Source of the DNA: Emiliania huxleyi CCMP1516
Taxonomy: Eukaryota; Haptophyta; Isochrysidales; Noelaerhabdaceae
Reading direction: 5' to 3'
Length of the DNA: 64,000 nucleotides
NCBI RefSeq assembly: GCF_000372725.1
Contig: NW_005196021.1
Coordinates: 812,910 to 876,909 of the forward strand
Below the pieces are notes generated by a model. That model saw only the letters and a program-made list of their open reading frames with translations. It was not told the origin of the DNA and did not search any database. Positions within the stretch are counted from its first letter, which is position 1; the number at the start of each line of letters is the position of its first letter. The translations under genes and the position numbers were made by a program. Positions 1-11,200 of the stretch are shown here, in pieces.

Positions 1-345
1 TGTGTCAAGGCGTGTGGTACGGGGGGCGAGACCCCAAACGGGTCCTCGGAGAGGGTACCCAGGGTGGGCGCAACGGCAAAGAAAAGAAAAACCACGTTCG
101 ATACCGTACCGAGTGTATATGGCGCGGGTGTGCGCGCCGTCCACGAAACCGACAGAAACACACCTTCGCACACATGGACATGCTCACATGCTGATGCTGT
201 TACCTATGCTGCTACCGTACGTCAGTGGGGAGGCTCATGGCATGCTGTAGAGGGAGGCTCATGGCACACTCGTATATGCTCTCGTCGCCCGCGCCGGGAC
301 CTGCTCGGGCGACTCCTTGCTGGGCGAGGCCCTGTCCGCGGCCCT
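1..345. other. No gene recognised
   Basis: I see no convincing coding frame, RNA or repeat here. The stretch lies downstream of the minus-strand gene that ends at 346 and may hold its 3' UTR. Confidence 0.4.
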
Positions 346-1255
346 TCAGGCGGCTTGCTTGGCGAGGTACTGGAGGCCGAGGGCTGTCCCGACGGTGTAG
401 GCGATGGCCTCGGCGCCCGCCTTGTCGGCGCCGCTCTTGACGAGCGCGTGGATGGCGGGGGCGCACCTGCGAAGGGGGTTAACAGGGCGGGGTGAGGGGA
501 GGGACGGCGGGGGAGGGAGGCGTATGCTCGCTCGCGCGGCGCACGAGAGCATCATGCAGGCCGACATGGCCATCGCCAGTGACGCGACCGCGCCCTTGAG
601 GCTGGGCTTGCCGGTCTGGCCCTCGAGCGGGATGATCCACTTGTCGCACTTGAAGGTGCGAACGCGATCAAACACCTCCACCTGCAGGTCGTCGCGCAGC
701 GCCATGAGCAGCTCGGGGAGCTTCTGGTTGATGATCGGGATCTTGGTCGGCAGGACGAGGTAGCCCTGGAAGTAGTCCTTGACCGAGGTGAAGAGAACCA
801 GCACGAGGTTGAGCGCGACCACGCCCACATACACGCAAAAGATAACGCCGGCCGCGTAGACCGCAAAGCTGGTGAAGTCGTTCATCGTCGAGTCGTCGCC
901 GTTGTAGACCTTGACCGCCAGCGTGGGCGCCGAGCGGACGTGCGCGACCGCCCACATGTAGACGTCGACGCTGAAGCGGGGCGGGGCGAGCGTGAGCCCG
1001 GCCACGTCCTGGTGCAGCCGAGGTGCAGCCGAGGTGCAGCCGAGGTGCAGCCGAGGTGCAGCCGAGGTGCGGCCTGAAGCGGGGCGCGGCGAGCGTGAGC
1101 CCGGCCACGTCCTGGGCGAGGCCCAGAGTGGACTGGTAGATGTCGGTGGCCATCGCCTGCAGCGCGTCCAGGATGGGCGAGCCGGCGGCTTCTTCCACCT
1201 TGGCCTTTGCTGCTGCGACGGAGGCAATGACGGAGGCGAGGCTGAGGGCGAACAT
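346..1255 (-). CDS. Small membrane protein of unknown function, 3 exons
   Basis: I do not recognise the family. The model is complement(346..466, 545..970, 1074..1255), 242 aa, starting at the ATG at 1255. The N-terminus is hydrophobic and signal-like (MFALSLASVIASVAAAKAK). A membrane segment of about 23 residues (VYAAGVIFCVYVGVVALNLV) follows near residue 110, then a soluble part containing KVPxx-free, mixed-charge sequence and a hydrophobic C-terminus ending LGLQYLAKQAA. Intron 1 (971..1073, GC-AG) lies between two near-identical copies of about 40 bp of exon, with five 11-bp repeats between them. Intron 2 (467..544, GT-AG) has a pyrimidine-rich 3' end, and GTGCGCC occurs at both of its junctions. 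The three exons join in frame, which supports the model. Function cannot be inferred from the sequence. Confidence 0.6.
1011..1070. repeat. 11-bp minisatellite (GTGCAGCCGAG, about 5 units) inside an intron
   Basis: Five head-to-tail units fill the centre of intron 971..1073. Related units recur in introns at 49500-49617 and 63310-63355, so this is a dispersed intron-associated repeat family. Confidence 0.9.
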
Positions 1256-1880
1256 CGTAATGAAATCGTGTTACGGCAGGAACGAAAAAAATTCTTGTCG
1301 GGGTTCTCGAGGTGGATATCCTTTTGGCCTTAAAATCCCTGTGTGGTGGCGGCGTGCCGTCCTCCCATCCCTCCCTTGGGTTGTCTGTTTTCTTTCTTTC
1401 TTTCTTTATCCTTTGGCCGCGTTGGGTAGCGAGGATTGGTGTGACGCGATCCACGAAGACGACGAAGGCGAGCTTCCTCATTTCGGTTCTCTAATTGTCC
1501 AGTTCCGTCACTGGCCTTTGCTAAAAAAAGATCCCAATGTGTTTACTTTAAGGCCCTTGCCCTGCGAACGCGCACCCCCGGGGCTAGGGCTCTCTAGCCC
1601 GTAACCCGATCCCGATCATCCGGCCCGCTGGGTGCGCTTCTGAGCTCCCCGGCCCTGGATGTGAGGTTGATAACTGCACTCCAAGTGCTCCAAGTGCCCC
1701 AAGTACACGCTCTCTTTTATGTCCCACCATGCAGAGCGCATCTCTCTCTCTGTTGTGCGAGGCGTGAACCGCGCCATTCGCTCTCACCTGGCAACTCTGT
1801 CTGCACGTCTCGCGCGCGCGTGAACAGGGCTCCATCCAGGCCCCAAATGACGTGTGAGTGTTAGAGTTGTTTGGTATTGC

Positions 1881-1884
<4 letters not shown>
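1256..1884. repeat. Intergenic dispersed repeats, including a partial family A copy
   Basis: No gene recognised. The segment near 1331-1400 (AAATCCCTGTGTGGTGGCGG and following) recurs near 14945-14990. The segment at about 1700-1884 is nearly identical to 47280-47460: the 3' part of a repeated ORF (ending ...LSARLARA) followed by its end motif, TGAGTGTTAGAGTTGTTTGG. It is a truncated copy of the element called family A here. Confidence 0.7.

Positions 1885-1961
<77 letters not shown>
1885..1961. repeat. (CT)n microsatellite
   Basis: A pure CT run of about 77 bp that grows directly out of the end motif of the family A repeat. It ends 64 bp before the ATG of the next gene, so it probably lies in that gene's promoter or 5' UTR. 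The equivalent end at 47458 carries only a short CT run, which suggests expansion after insertion. Confidence 0.95.
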
Positions 1962-1963
<2 letters not shown>

Positions 1964-2025
1964 ACCTAGAAGAGGAACGTAACGCGCAAACGCCGCGCTC
2001 CGGGGGCAGATACGCGGCCAGCTAT

Positions 2026-5000
2026 ATGTCTTGCGCTTGGGACGACGCCGGCGTCGTGCTGCGTATCGCAGCGGCCGAGCGGAAGCTGCGGCAAGGCATC
2101 GGCACGGGCACCATCCCAAGGCTGCCGCTCAAGGGAATCCCAGGGCTGTCACTCGATCACGTCGCTGCCATAGCTGACGAGGCGAGAGCTGCGGTCCAGC
2201 GCGCCGAGGCAGCTGCTAGAGCGGCTGCGGAGTTCGCGACGCCGCTGCCACCCACCGAGCCTCAGCTGCAGGGACCACAACGCACGCCGCCAACCGCCTC
2301 TATAATGGGTGATGCACCTGGCGATGCCCACGATACCGAACGACCATTCTCGGCACCATCTCTACCACCTCCGTTGCAGCCTGTTTCGCTGCCACCACCA
2401 TCGCCGCCGCCGCCGCCACAACCGGTGTCGCAACCGCCGTCACCGCAGCCTCCACTTTCGCCACAGCCTCCGCCGCCGCCGCCGCCACCACCACAGCCGC
2501 TGCCACAGCGGCTGGCGCAGCCTTTACCACAGCCGCTGCCAAGGCCGCCGACGCCGCCGCCTCGGCCGCGCTCCCCGGCGCACACCGGGGCCGCCGCCAC
2601 ACTCTCTCCTGGCGACGTACTGCTGCGCTTGCGAGTCGATCTAGGCGGCGGCCGCTCGGCAGAGCTGCTCGCGCGCGCGGGGGACCAGCCGGCCGCGCTG
2701 GCGAATGACTTTTGTGCCGCGCACGGTTTGGCGCCCGGCGCGGCCGACAGTCTCGCACAGCACCTCTCCCGCGGCCTGCTAGCCGCGCTCAAGGAGAGGA
2801 TGGGGACGGTGGGCGAGGCCACAGCGGGCGATGCGGATGCTAGTGAGATTGCCGGCCTTGCGGAGGCATCTGGCGGCGAGAAGGCGGCAGAGGAATCGCC
2901 GACGTCGCTGGCCGAGGAGGAGAGCCAAGGGTCGTTCGGGACGGAGGAGGGTGAGGAGGAGCTTGAGGAGGAGGGCTGCTCACAAAGGCATCCTGCGGAT
3001 GGGTTGCTTGACGGGAGGCCCTTCGAGCGGCGCGAGGGGCTGGACGCGCTCCTCATTGACGTGGACGGGCGGCTAGAGCTGGTCGAGCGGTCACCGCGAA
3101 GCCAGCGCGGGCAATGGACGGGGGCAGGCACTCTCAGGGGCGAGGAGGAGTACGAGGCGGCGATTCGCAGCCAGGGGGAGGCGTCTGCAGCGCGGCTAGC
3201 GCGCGCGGAGGAAGCGCTGAGTGCAGCCGAGGCTGCGACAGCAGCGGCGGCGCAAGCAGCGCACGCAATCTCGCGAGGCGCCGCGTTCTCGGACGACGAG
3301 GCAACGCGGCGGGCGGGTGGGCAGCGTGGCCTCCTGCCGGCCCATCCGCGCCAGCGCCGGGCGAGCAGTGCGGGGCGGCGACGGAAGCCGACCGCGTCGC
3401 CGGCACCCAGCACGCCGCTGGATCCCATCCCGCATCGAGAGGCAGAGAGCGGCGGTGCCGGCGGAGGCGCAGAGTCGCTGCTGCAGCAGGCCCTCGGGTG
3501 GCGCGGCGACCCGGTCCGGTCGAGGGAGCGGGCGAGCCGCGAGCAGGAGGCGCAGCGGCGGGCACACGAGCGGAGCGCGCCCTACATCTCGCAGACGAGC
3601 CGGCGCCTCGCCGCGCGCCGCCGTCCGAGCGAGGAGTCCGTCTACACGAGGTTGCATGCCGAGGCGCCGCGTCGGCAGCAGCATCGGCAGTGGCAGCTCG
3701 GGCGGAGCTTGGCCAGCGCGACCAGTACGGCGCGCACGGCCGCTCGTGCGCCGTCGGCCGAGCGGGCTCGTGAGAGCGCCGAGGCGGCGGCGGAGCGTCT
3801 CTACCAGCATGGCGAGCGGCAGAGGGAGAGGCGGCTCGCGGCAGCCGCCGAGGCGGCGCGCGAGGCGGAGCACGACCCGGAGGCGACGTTCCGTCCTCAG
3901 GTGGTGGGGGAGGCGACGCGCCGCAGGGCCGCCGGCTTGCCACGTAGCGCCGAGCCGTGGGAGGAGCGGCAGCACAGCGAGGCGCGCCGGCGGGAGGTTG
4001 CGCATGCGCGCCTCGCCCAAGCGCTCGAGGAGGAGCGGGCGCGAGAGGAGACATTTGCGCCACGCCTCTCGGAGCGCACCCGCCTGCTCGCCGCCAGCCA
4101 ACGCGCGGCTCGCGCCGTGTCCGCGTCGCGCAGCGGCTACCGTGGGGCCCCGCGCCTCGATGCCGACGGTGGGCGGCGGCCGATCCACGAGTCGCTGCAC
4201 GAGGACGCGGCTCATCGGCAGCGCCGGCTCGAGGAGCACGAAGTGCGCGATGCGAGAGCCCGCTGGCCTTTTGCCCTCAGCCCATCCCCGCTCCATCCCG
4301 AGGCTGATGCCACCCTTCCCTTCCGTCCCTCGCCTCCATCCCTAGGAGCGCTGCGCTCGTGAGGCACGCGAGCTCGCTCGCGGCGCACGCGCGCCTACGG
4401 GCGGAGTGCCCCAATCGGCAGTGCAGGCGTCGGTCGAGCGGCTCGCTCGTGCGCAAGAGGCGCGCGAAAAGGAGGTGAGCGAGTTGCGCGAGTACTTGCA
4501 GCGCCCGATCGACCCAGAAGATGGGCAGCCACTCTTCACCCCGCGCGTGGGGCGCGGCCCCACTGACGGCGCCGCACGTTCCCGCGGAGGCGACGAGGTG
4601 ACGCACGCCGGCCTCGCTCTATACAAGGCGTGGCGGCAAGGTGCCGAGCCGCCTCTAGAACCTCCAGCCAATACACGCTCACCAAATCCCCTCTCCGCAA
4701 CACGCGCGTCCAATGTCCGCGCCGCGTTCCACAGGCCACGCATGCAACGGCAGCAGCGACTCGTTTGGCGATGAGCGCGGCACCGTCACGCTCCTCTCCC
4801 GCCGTTCCGAAGCGATCGTAGCGCGCGCGCGGCGGGCAGCGCTGAGGCGTCTCTTCGATACGCTCGCCGGCGGCGGCGAGGGCGCCGCCGCCTCCACAGC
4901 TGCGCTGCGTGAGACGCTGAGCCAATTGCCCGCCGAGGTGGTAGCCGCGATCGAGCCGGCGCTGCACGAGAGTGAGCAGCTCCACCAGTCCCAGTTCGTC

Positions 5001-5678
5001 GAGCTGGTCGAGGCGGCGCTCGCAGCGACGCCGCCGGCCGGGCCGCGCGAGTTTTTGCTCCGCGCGCCGCGCGAAGGAGCGGCCGCCGAGGCGTCGGGGG
5101 CGAGGGTAGTCGACGCAGACGCGAAGTCGTCCTTCACGCCGCACGTGTCGGAGCGCAGCCGCGCGCTCGCCGCCAGCCGCAGGCCAGCCGGCGCTCCTCT
5201 CCATGAGGCGCTCTACTTGGAGCAGACAGAGCTAGAGCGGCGGCGGCATGAGCGGGCGGAGGCGGTCGCGCGCGCTCAGGCCGAGGAGTGCCCCTTCCGG
5301 CCATTGCTGTGCGAGAGGCCGCATGGCGAGGGGGGCGAGGGCAGCCGGGCGGCAGCGGCACGCTGCAGGCGCAAGGATTCACGGGATGAGCTCACGCGCG
5401 AGGAGAAGGAGTTGGCGGAGCACTGCACGTTCCGGCCGTATATCCTTCCAGCCCACAAGGCGAGGAGCGGCCCACTGCCGCCGGGCCGGGGGGGGGCGAG
5501 CCCCCCAGGAAGGCCGGCTGGTAGGCGGCGGTCGACTTACGCGTGCAGTGGGTCGGCACAGGGCGCCTCCGTGGTCCCGCTCGAGGCGGAGAGTCATCGA
5601 GAGGAACCCAGCAACTGGACTTCCGTCATGCGCGACCGAGAGGCGCTGCAGGCGCTGATGGTGATGCAATCCTTGTGA
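2026..5678 (+). CDS. Large coiled-coil protein with repeated F-x-P/LAA motif; possibly cytoskeletal
   Basis: I do not recognise a named family. The model is join(2026..4257, 4346..4640, 4735..5678), 1155 aa, from the first in-frame ATG. After about 100 residues comes a Pro-rich linker (PPPPPPQPLPQ type, roughly residues 125-190), then a small globular stretch (VLLRLRVDLGGGRSAEL) and an acidic region. The C-terminal two thirds is rich in Arg, Ala and Glu and repeats a motif of the form F-x-P-x-[VL]-S-E-R-[ST]-R-x-L-A-A, followed by a charged helix with L-H-E. I count at least four copies (for example FAPRLSERTRLLAAS and FTPHVSERSRALAAS). Such repeats plus coiled coil fit a structural protein, but this is inference. 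The donor of intron 1 is uncertain: GC at 4258, or GT at 4243. Confidence 0.65.
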
Positions 5679-5941
5679 GTCGGCGAGTCCATTTTACGGC
5701 TTTAGCGATTTGGAGCTCCGTTTGTGATATGTGAAGCGAGGGGATCGGGGGATGCTACACCTGACACCGCCTGTGTAGTCATATATTATGCGTATGCTCC
5801 GGCCGGCGCGCCCAAATACAATGCCACATGCACACGCACACGCACATGCATAAGTGCGACAATCTCGTCGAGAGCGCGCGCTCCTCCATGGCGCGCTCAC
5901 GAACCGCAACTCAGACAATCAGGACAACGAAATCTCCAGCG

Positions 5942-6883
5942 TCACAGGGCCGCCAGCCGCTCGCGCAGCACCACCGGCTCGGGAAACTCGCCCTTGGCGT
6001 TGACGCACGTGAAATCGGCGTTCTCGCCGGCGCCGCACTCGAGCGTCTGCGCGATCACCTCCGCGAGCGTGGAGCGAAGGGTGCCAAGCTGCGGGTCGTC
6101 GTTGAGCGTCACGTCGCCCTTGCCGAGCAGCACCTCGCGCGTCTCGGCGTCCTTGTCGAGCTGGAAGAGCGTGCCGAGGTAGTAGTTGTTGTCGTACGGC
6201 CCCCCAAAGAGCTGTCCCGGCCGCACGAAGGTGTACGCGTAGCCCGCGCCTGCCGCGTCTGCGACGATCGCGGCCTCAGCGGCCGCCTTGGCGTCGAGGA
6301 CGCCGCAAGCGTTGAGGATTGGGTACGGCATCTCGGCCCGCCGCTGCACGCCCACCGACGAGAGCAGGACCAGCCGCTTGCGCGACGCGCCGGCTGCCGC
6401 CTCCCACGCCTCGAGGATCTTGTAGTTTCCGACCTCGTCCACCACTGTCGGAGTGTTGAAGCCGGACGCGCTCAGGCTCGCGATCGCAGCCTCGACCACC
6501 GCGCCGAGCCCACCCGCCTCGCGCGCGTCGAAGAGCGCCCTGAGCACCGGCAGCGAGACGCCCTCGCGCCCGCTCGGCGACCACGCCTGCGTCGGGAACG
6601 CCGTCGTCCCCGTGCACACGACCAGGCCCTGCGCTCCCTCCAGCGCCGGTGCGAGCGCAGCCGTCACGTCGTCGCCGCGTAGATCCGCCTCGTACAGCGA
6701 GACCTTGTCGCCCAGGAAGGCGCGGGCCCGTGCCGCATCTCGCACCACCCCACGCACCTTGAACGTGTCGGCGAGCCGTAGCGCGACGAGCTTTCCAACG
6801 TTGCCCGATGCGCCAAGAACGGTGACGGTGTCGCCAGGAGCGAGAACAGCCGAGAGAGGCGTCAGAAGGATGCCGACGAGCAT
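5942..6883 (-). CDS. NAD(P)-binding NmrA-like / atypical short-chain dehydrogenase
   Basis: Single exon, 313 aa, from the ATG at 6883. An upstream in-frame GTG at 6949 was not used. A Rossmann dinucleotide-binding motif lies at about residues 20-31 (TVTVLGASGNVGK). Next come an R-G-V-V-R-D segment typical of this group, a D-L-R-G-D segment, and the later blocks RLVLLSSVGV and FVRPGQLFGGPYDN. These blocks are typical of atypical SDRs such as NmrA-like and plastid NAD(P)-binding proteins. The N-terminus is hydrophobic (MLVGILLTPLSAVLA) and could be a signal or membrane anchor, so a secretory or plastid route is possible. The substrate is unknown. The gene is divergent from the RING gene, with about 280 bp between the two ATGs, and it faces the previous gene tail to tail. 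Confidence 0.8.
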   Translation of the reverse strand: MLVGILLTPLSAVLAPGDTVTVLGASGNVGKLVALRLADTFKVRGVVRDAARARAFLGDKVSLYEADLRGDDVTAALAPALEGAQGLVVCTGTTAFPTQAWSPSGREGVSLPVLRALFDAREAGGLGAVVEAAIASLSASGFNTPTVVDEVGNYKILEAWEAAAGASRKRLVLLSSVGVQRRAEMPYPILNACGVLDAKAAAEAAIVADAAGAGYAYTFVRPGQLFGGPYDNNYYLGTLFQLDKDAETREVLLGKGDVTLNDDPQLGTLRSTLAEVIAQTLECGAGENADFTCVNAKGEFPEPVVLRERLAAL

Positions 6884-7163
6884 AGCACGTACAGTATGGA
6901 ACAGGAGGGCCACGCAGCACTCGGCCAGAGGCCAAGAGGGGGAATGCACTGGAAGGAAGGTGCGTTGCTAGCCGTCGCCCACCCTTGGGCGTCCGCCTCT
7001 TCCCTATCTCTCTTCGCAGTCCCTCGCAGATGCAACTTCTGCGAGTAAAGAAGAATTCTTCGAAAAAGCAAGGACGAAGGGAGTGCCTCGCCAGCGAGAC
7101 GCCCTTCTTTTGGGGTTCCGCCCGCCGGGTTCCGCGCCCGCCGCCAGCTTCCCACCGCTGTAT

Positions 7164-7841
7164 ATGCCCGTCGCGGCAGAAGCCCATCGCGACAGTACCC
7201 CGGGGTCCTCCACCTGCGGCGGCCCAGCGGCGCGCGACGACAAAGCGGCGGGCTCGCCCTGCTCGCTGGTCGACTGGACGCCGCTGGCGGCCGAACCCGC
7301 CATCGACCAGGCGCACCTGCACCGGATGGGTCAGCTCTCGACGCTGTGCGAGCCCTTCTGCCGCACGCTCTACTATGTGCAGCGCACGCAGCAGACCGAG
7401 GCGCACATGCTGCTCTGCCGCGAGCTGATGAACAGCGGCAGGATGAACGAGATCGGCTCGGCCTTCGCGCTGCCGTGGCTCGTGTAAGGCGGCGGCGAGC
7501 AGGGCGGCGGCGGCGAGGGCGAGATGATCACGCCCGCCGCGTCGGAGTGGTGCGCCGAGCTCAGCTACATCGCGCGGCTCGTGGTGGGCGCCACCGGCTC
7601 GACCCTCTCCTGCTCCATCTGTCTCGAGGCGATCAGCCTGCAGGAGAGCCCCTCGCAGCTGCCGTGCTTCCACGTGCTCTGCACGGGCTGCATGAAGAAG
7701 CTCTTCCCCATCGACATGAAGGGGCTCAAGTGCCCAAGCTGCCAGCGCGAGCACCGCAGCTGGAGCCTCCAGCGGCACGAGGCGGCGCCGGGCGGCGTCT
7801 GCGTCGTCGAGCACTTCTTGGGCGACATGGCGGGGCGTTGA
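7164..7841 (+). CDS. RING-finger protein (putative E3 ubiquitin ligase) with an in-frame TAA
   Basis: The C-terminal part has a C3HC4-type RING: CSIC, then CFHVLC with GC at the second pair, and CPSC (about 7612-7745). This module usually binds an E2 enzyme in ubiquitin transfer. The N-terminal part (MPVAAEAHRDS... to ...FALPWL) reads in the same frame but is separated by TAA at 7485-7487. Both halves look coding, so I treat them as one gene with a very short intron. Options are GT at 7482 to AG at 7502 (21 nt), or a GC donor about 24 nt upstream (about 45 nt). Repeated GGCGGCGGCGAG on both sides of the stop fits the direct-repeat introns seen elsewhere in the window. A premature stop or a sequencing error cannot be excluded. 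Confidence 0.65.
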
Positions 7842-8210
7842 GGTTGTCCGGGGGAAGTCAAACGCGTTTGATTCAGAGAAGTGGGATCGGCACGTGGGAA
7901 TGATGGGAACCGCGCGCCAGCCCGCATCTGTGTTGTGCCCGGGAGATAGATAGATGGCAAAATAAAACAATGTATCATACATGCCACAAGGGCCTGGGGG
8001 TCGTAGGGACGTAGAGTCTAGAGAGCGCGGTCCCCGAGCCACTATGCCAATCTATTTACTATTATCGCACTCAACACAAATCCTAGAACAAGTCGACTTT
8101 TAAATCCGGACGAGAGAGAGCTCGCTAACGCTGTCCACTGCCGTGCACGACACAGGGTCATCTTCTCCATGCACGACGTATATCAGCCCATTGCCCACCT
8201 ACCCCCCTCT

Positions 8211-11200
8211 TCACTTGCTCCGCGTGACCGCTGAGATAATACGATGCCACCGCCTGCTCAGCCCGCTCCTCCACGCCTGCTGGATGTGGACGGCGGCGTC
8301 GTGCTCGTCGTTGGCTTTGTTGCGCTTGCTCTCGAGCTGTCTCCGACCCCCACTCCCGCGCGCGGCCGCCTGCACTCGGCTCGCGGCTGTGGCCTCCACC
8401 ACATGACGAATGGCGGGGAACGACCGAGCGGAGCCTGGTTCCCCTCGAGACTGCAAGTTCTCGATCCACTGCAGCTGAATGGCGCGGGCGCTCGACTGCC
8501 GCTTGACGTCCGTCCCGTCGACTCCAAGTCGCCGCGTCTCGTCCTGTTCGAGCTTCTCGCTCGCATTCAGCAGGGCCAGCTTGTCGAAGACGTCGCGGAA
8601 AGCGTACGGCTGTGGCTCCGAGTTTTGCGACGGTCGGCGCTTGAGGCCCGCGCGGACGCACATGCGCGTGGCGCGCTTGAGCGGGGCGGAGCCGACGGTC
8701 GAGCCGCGCGTCGAGTAGTCTGGGTCGAGCCCTAGGGGAGGGCCGAGGTCGCATAGGAACTGGGGGAGCTGTGCGGCGGGGATGAGGCCGTCCGCGTCCG
8801 GGTCGTGCATCGACCACACGTCGCTGAAGTGCTCCACGTCCTGCGCCGACACCAGGTCGCGCCGCTGCTCCGAGAGGAGCGCGAACTCCTCCAGGATGAC
8901 GGCCACGATCAAATTGAGCAGCACAAAGTTGGCGAGCACCATGAAGGAGCAGAAGAAGAGGATGGACGCGAGCGGCGAGCCGCAGTTGGACACCCTCTCG
9001 TCCGAGTACGGCAAGGCCGCCCCGTCCGCGGTGCAACCGTCCTCCTCGGTGACACTCAGGTCGAAGACCACGTCGCCCCACGCGTCCGCGGTGATGAACT
9101 GGAAGAGCACGAGGAAGGCGTTCCCGACGCCCGCGAAGTTGCGGTCCTCGGTGATGCCCTCTGCGTCGTCCAGCCCCGTGAAGCAAAAGAGCTGCACGCC
9201 GACCACGGCGTAGATGAAGGTGAGGAGGCAGAGCAGTGAGCAGACGTTGACGAGCGCGGGGAAGCAGAGCGCCATCGTGATGACGAGATCTCGCACGCCC
9301 TCCGCCTTCTTGAGCAGCCGCAAGATGCGGAGGAGGCGCAGAATGCGCAGCATCCGGATCACCGTCGGCGGCACGGGCAGCACGTACACAGCAAGCCCGT
9401 CGAGCAGGGACATGCACACGAGGAAAAAGTCGAAGCGGCACCAGCCGTCCGCGAAGTAGGCGCCGCCCAGGGCGGCGATCTTGAGGACGCACTCGATGTA
9501 GTAGATGGCGATGAAGATGTCGTTCGAGTCGTTGTAGAACCAAAAGACGAGCGGGTCGTTCTCGATGCCCCAGTAGTCGACAGCCATCACGCCCACGTTC
9601 GCGAGGATGATGGCCATGATGAGGAGGTCAAAGAGCTTCCACGTGACGAGGTGGAAGGCGGCGGCGCGGAGCGGGTTGCTCGGCGGACGCGCCCGCGGCC
9701 GCGGCTTCTTCTTGGCAATCTGCTGCATCGTTTTCACCCACTGCGCCTGCGCTGGCGTCATGAGCTGCGGCGAGTCTGGCGTCACGCCGCGCACCTTGGT
9801 GAAGTTGTCGACGATCGCGCCGATGAAGAGGTTCATCGCAATGAAGTTGCCAATCAGCTGCCACGCAATCATGAAGAGCGAGTACGCTGAGTAGTCGTCG
9901 CGCTCGAGCGGCTTGCGGAAGCCGACCACGTCCATCTGCGCGAACATGTAGTCATTGAAGGCCTCGCCCGTGGAGGTGATGTACAGCAGCAGCATCGCCT
10001 GCCCAAAGTCGTCGAAGGAGCCCGCCATCGTGTTGACCCAGGCCGGCGCGGTGCCGTCCTCGTCGGGTGACATCGACATGCAGCTCTCGTGGTCGGCCTC
10101 CTCGTCGAGGTTGCACGCACCAAGCGAGCCCATGAAAAGCTGCATCCCCAGAATCCCAAACAGCACCTGGAAGGCGGCCAGCACCGCGAGCGCGGAGGTC
10201 ATCGCGGGGAGGGCCTTGAGGATCGTCTCGATGATGAGGCGCATCCCCGGGTTGCGCCCCGCGATGCGGAGGGGGCGCAGCGCGCGCAGCGTCTTGAGAG
10301 TGCTGAGGTGGCTGAGCTGCGGGATCGCAGACACCACCAGCGGCGAAGACGCCACACAGACGATAACGATGGAGAAGTCGAGAACGTTCCACCCGTCGCT
10401 CAGGTAGGCGCAGAGCCCATACGCGAGCACCTTACGGGAGATCACGGGAGGTCACGGGAGATCACGGGAGATCACGGTAAATGAAGGGAGATCACGCCAT
10501 AGGCCGTACGCGGGCACCTTCATCGCACACTCGAGCACGAAACACGACGTCGTCAACGCGCCCGTCATCTTGAGCCACCACGCCAAGTCGGACGCCGGGT
10601 CGAGCAGCGGCGTGTCCAGCGCGAGCGTGACGCAGGAGACGCAGATGAGGAGGAGGATGACGCCCTCGAACCACGGCTGCGTCACCACCGCGAGGCACGA
10701 GTCGCGCACGCAGCCCTGCCCACCTGCGGTGGTCACCGGTGTGTTTCTTTTTCCCGGTGGGTTCGGGTACTGGGTAGGTAGGGGATTGCCCACCTGCGGT
10801 GGTCACCATACCGCCCGCAGCGGCCGGCGCCCCGTCCGCGCCCTCGTCGCCGCCGCGCGCCTCCTCCGCCTCGCCGCCGCCGCCCTCCTCGTCGTCGTCC
10901 AGCGAGAAGGCCTCGGCGAGGATGGCGACAAAGAGGTTGGCCAGCACCAGGAAGCCCACCAGCAGGAGGGCGGTGAAGTAGCCCATGGCGGCCCAGAAGC
11001 CGCCGCCCTCGGCGCAAGCCTGGAAGGTCTCGTTCCACTCGCCCGTCATCGCGATGAAGGTGGTGAGCATCGCCGGCATGAAGTAGTCAAAGTGCTGCCG
11101 TGGCACCTCGCCGTCGTCGAGCGGCAGCTTGCCACCGAAGAGCTGCATGCCTACCCGGCAAGTGGCCTCGGGTCCTCTGGGGTGCTCTCGCGCGCTCTCG

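Noticed and set aside
2262-4296. Long minus-strand ORFs opposite the coiled-coil gene
   Set aside because: Low-complexity shadows (Ser/Pro/Arg-rich) without domains; the plus frame has repeated motifs and sensible splice joins.
7485-7487. TAA in the RING gene as a selenocysteine-like recoding site
   Set aside because: Selenocysteine uses TGA, and no SECIS-like structure was seen downstream. A short intron is simpler.
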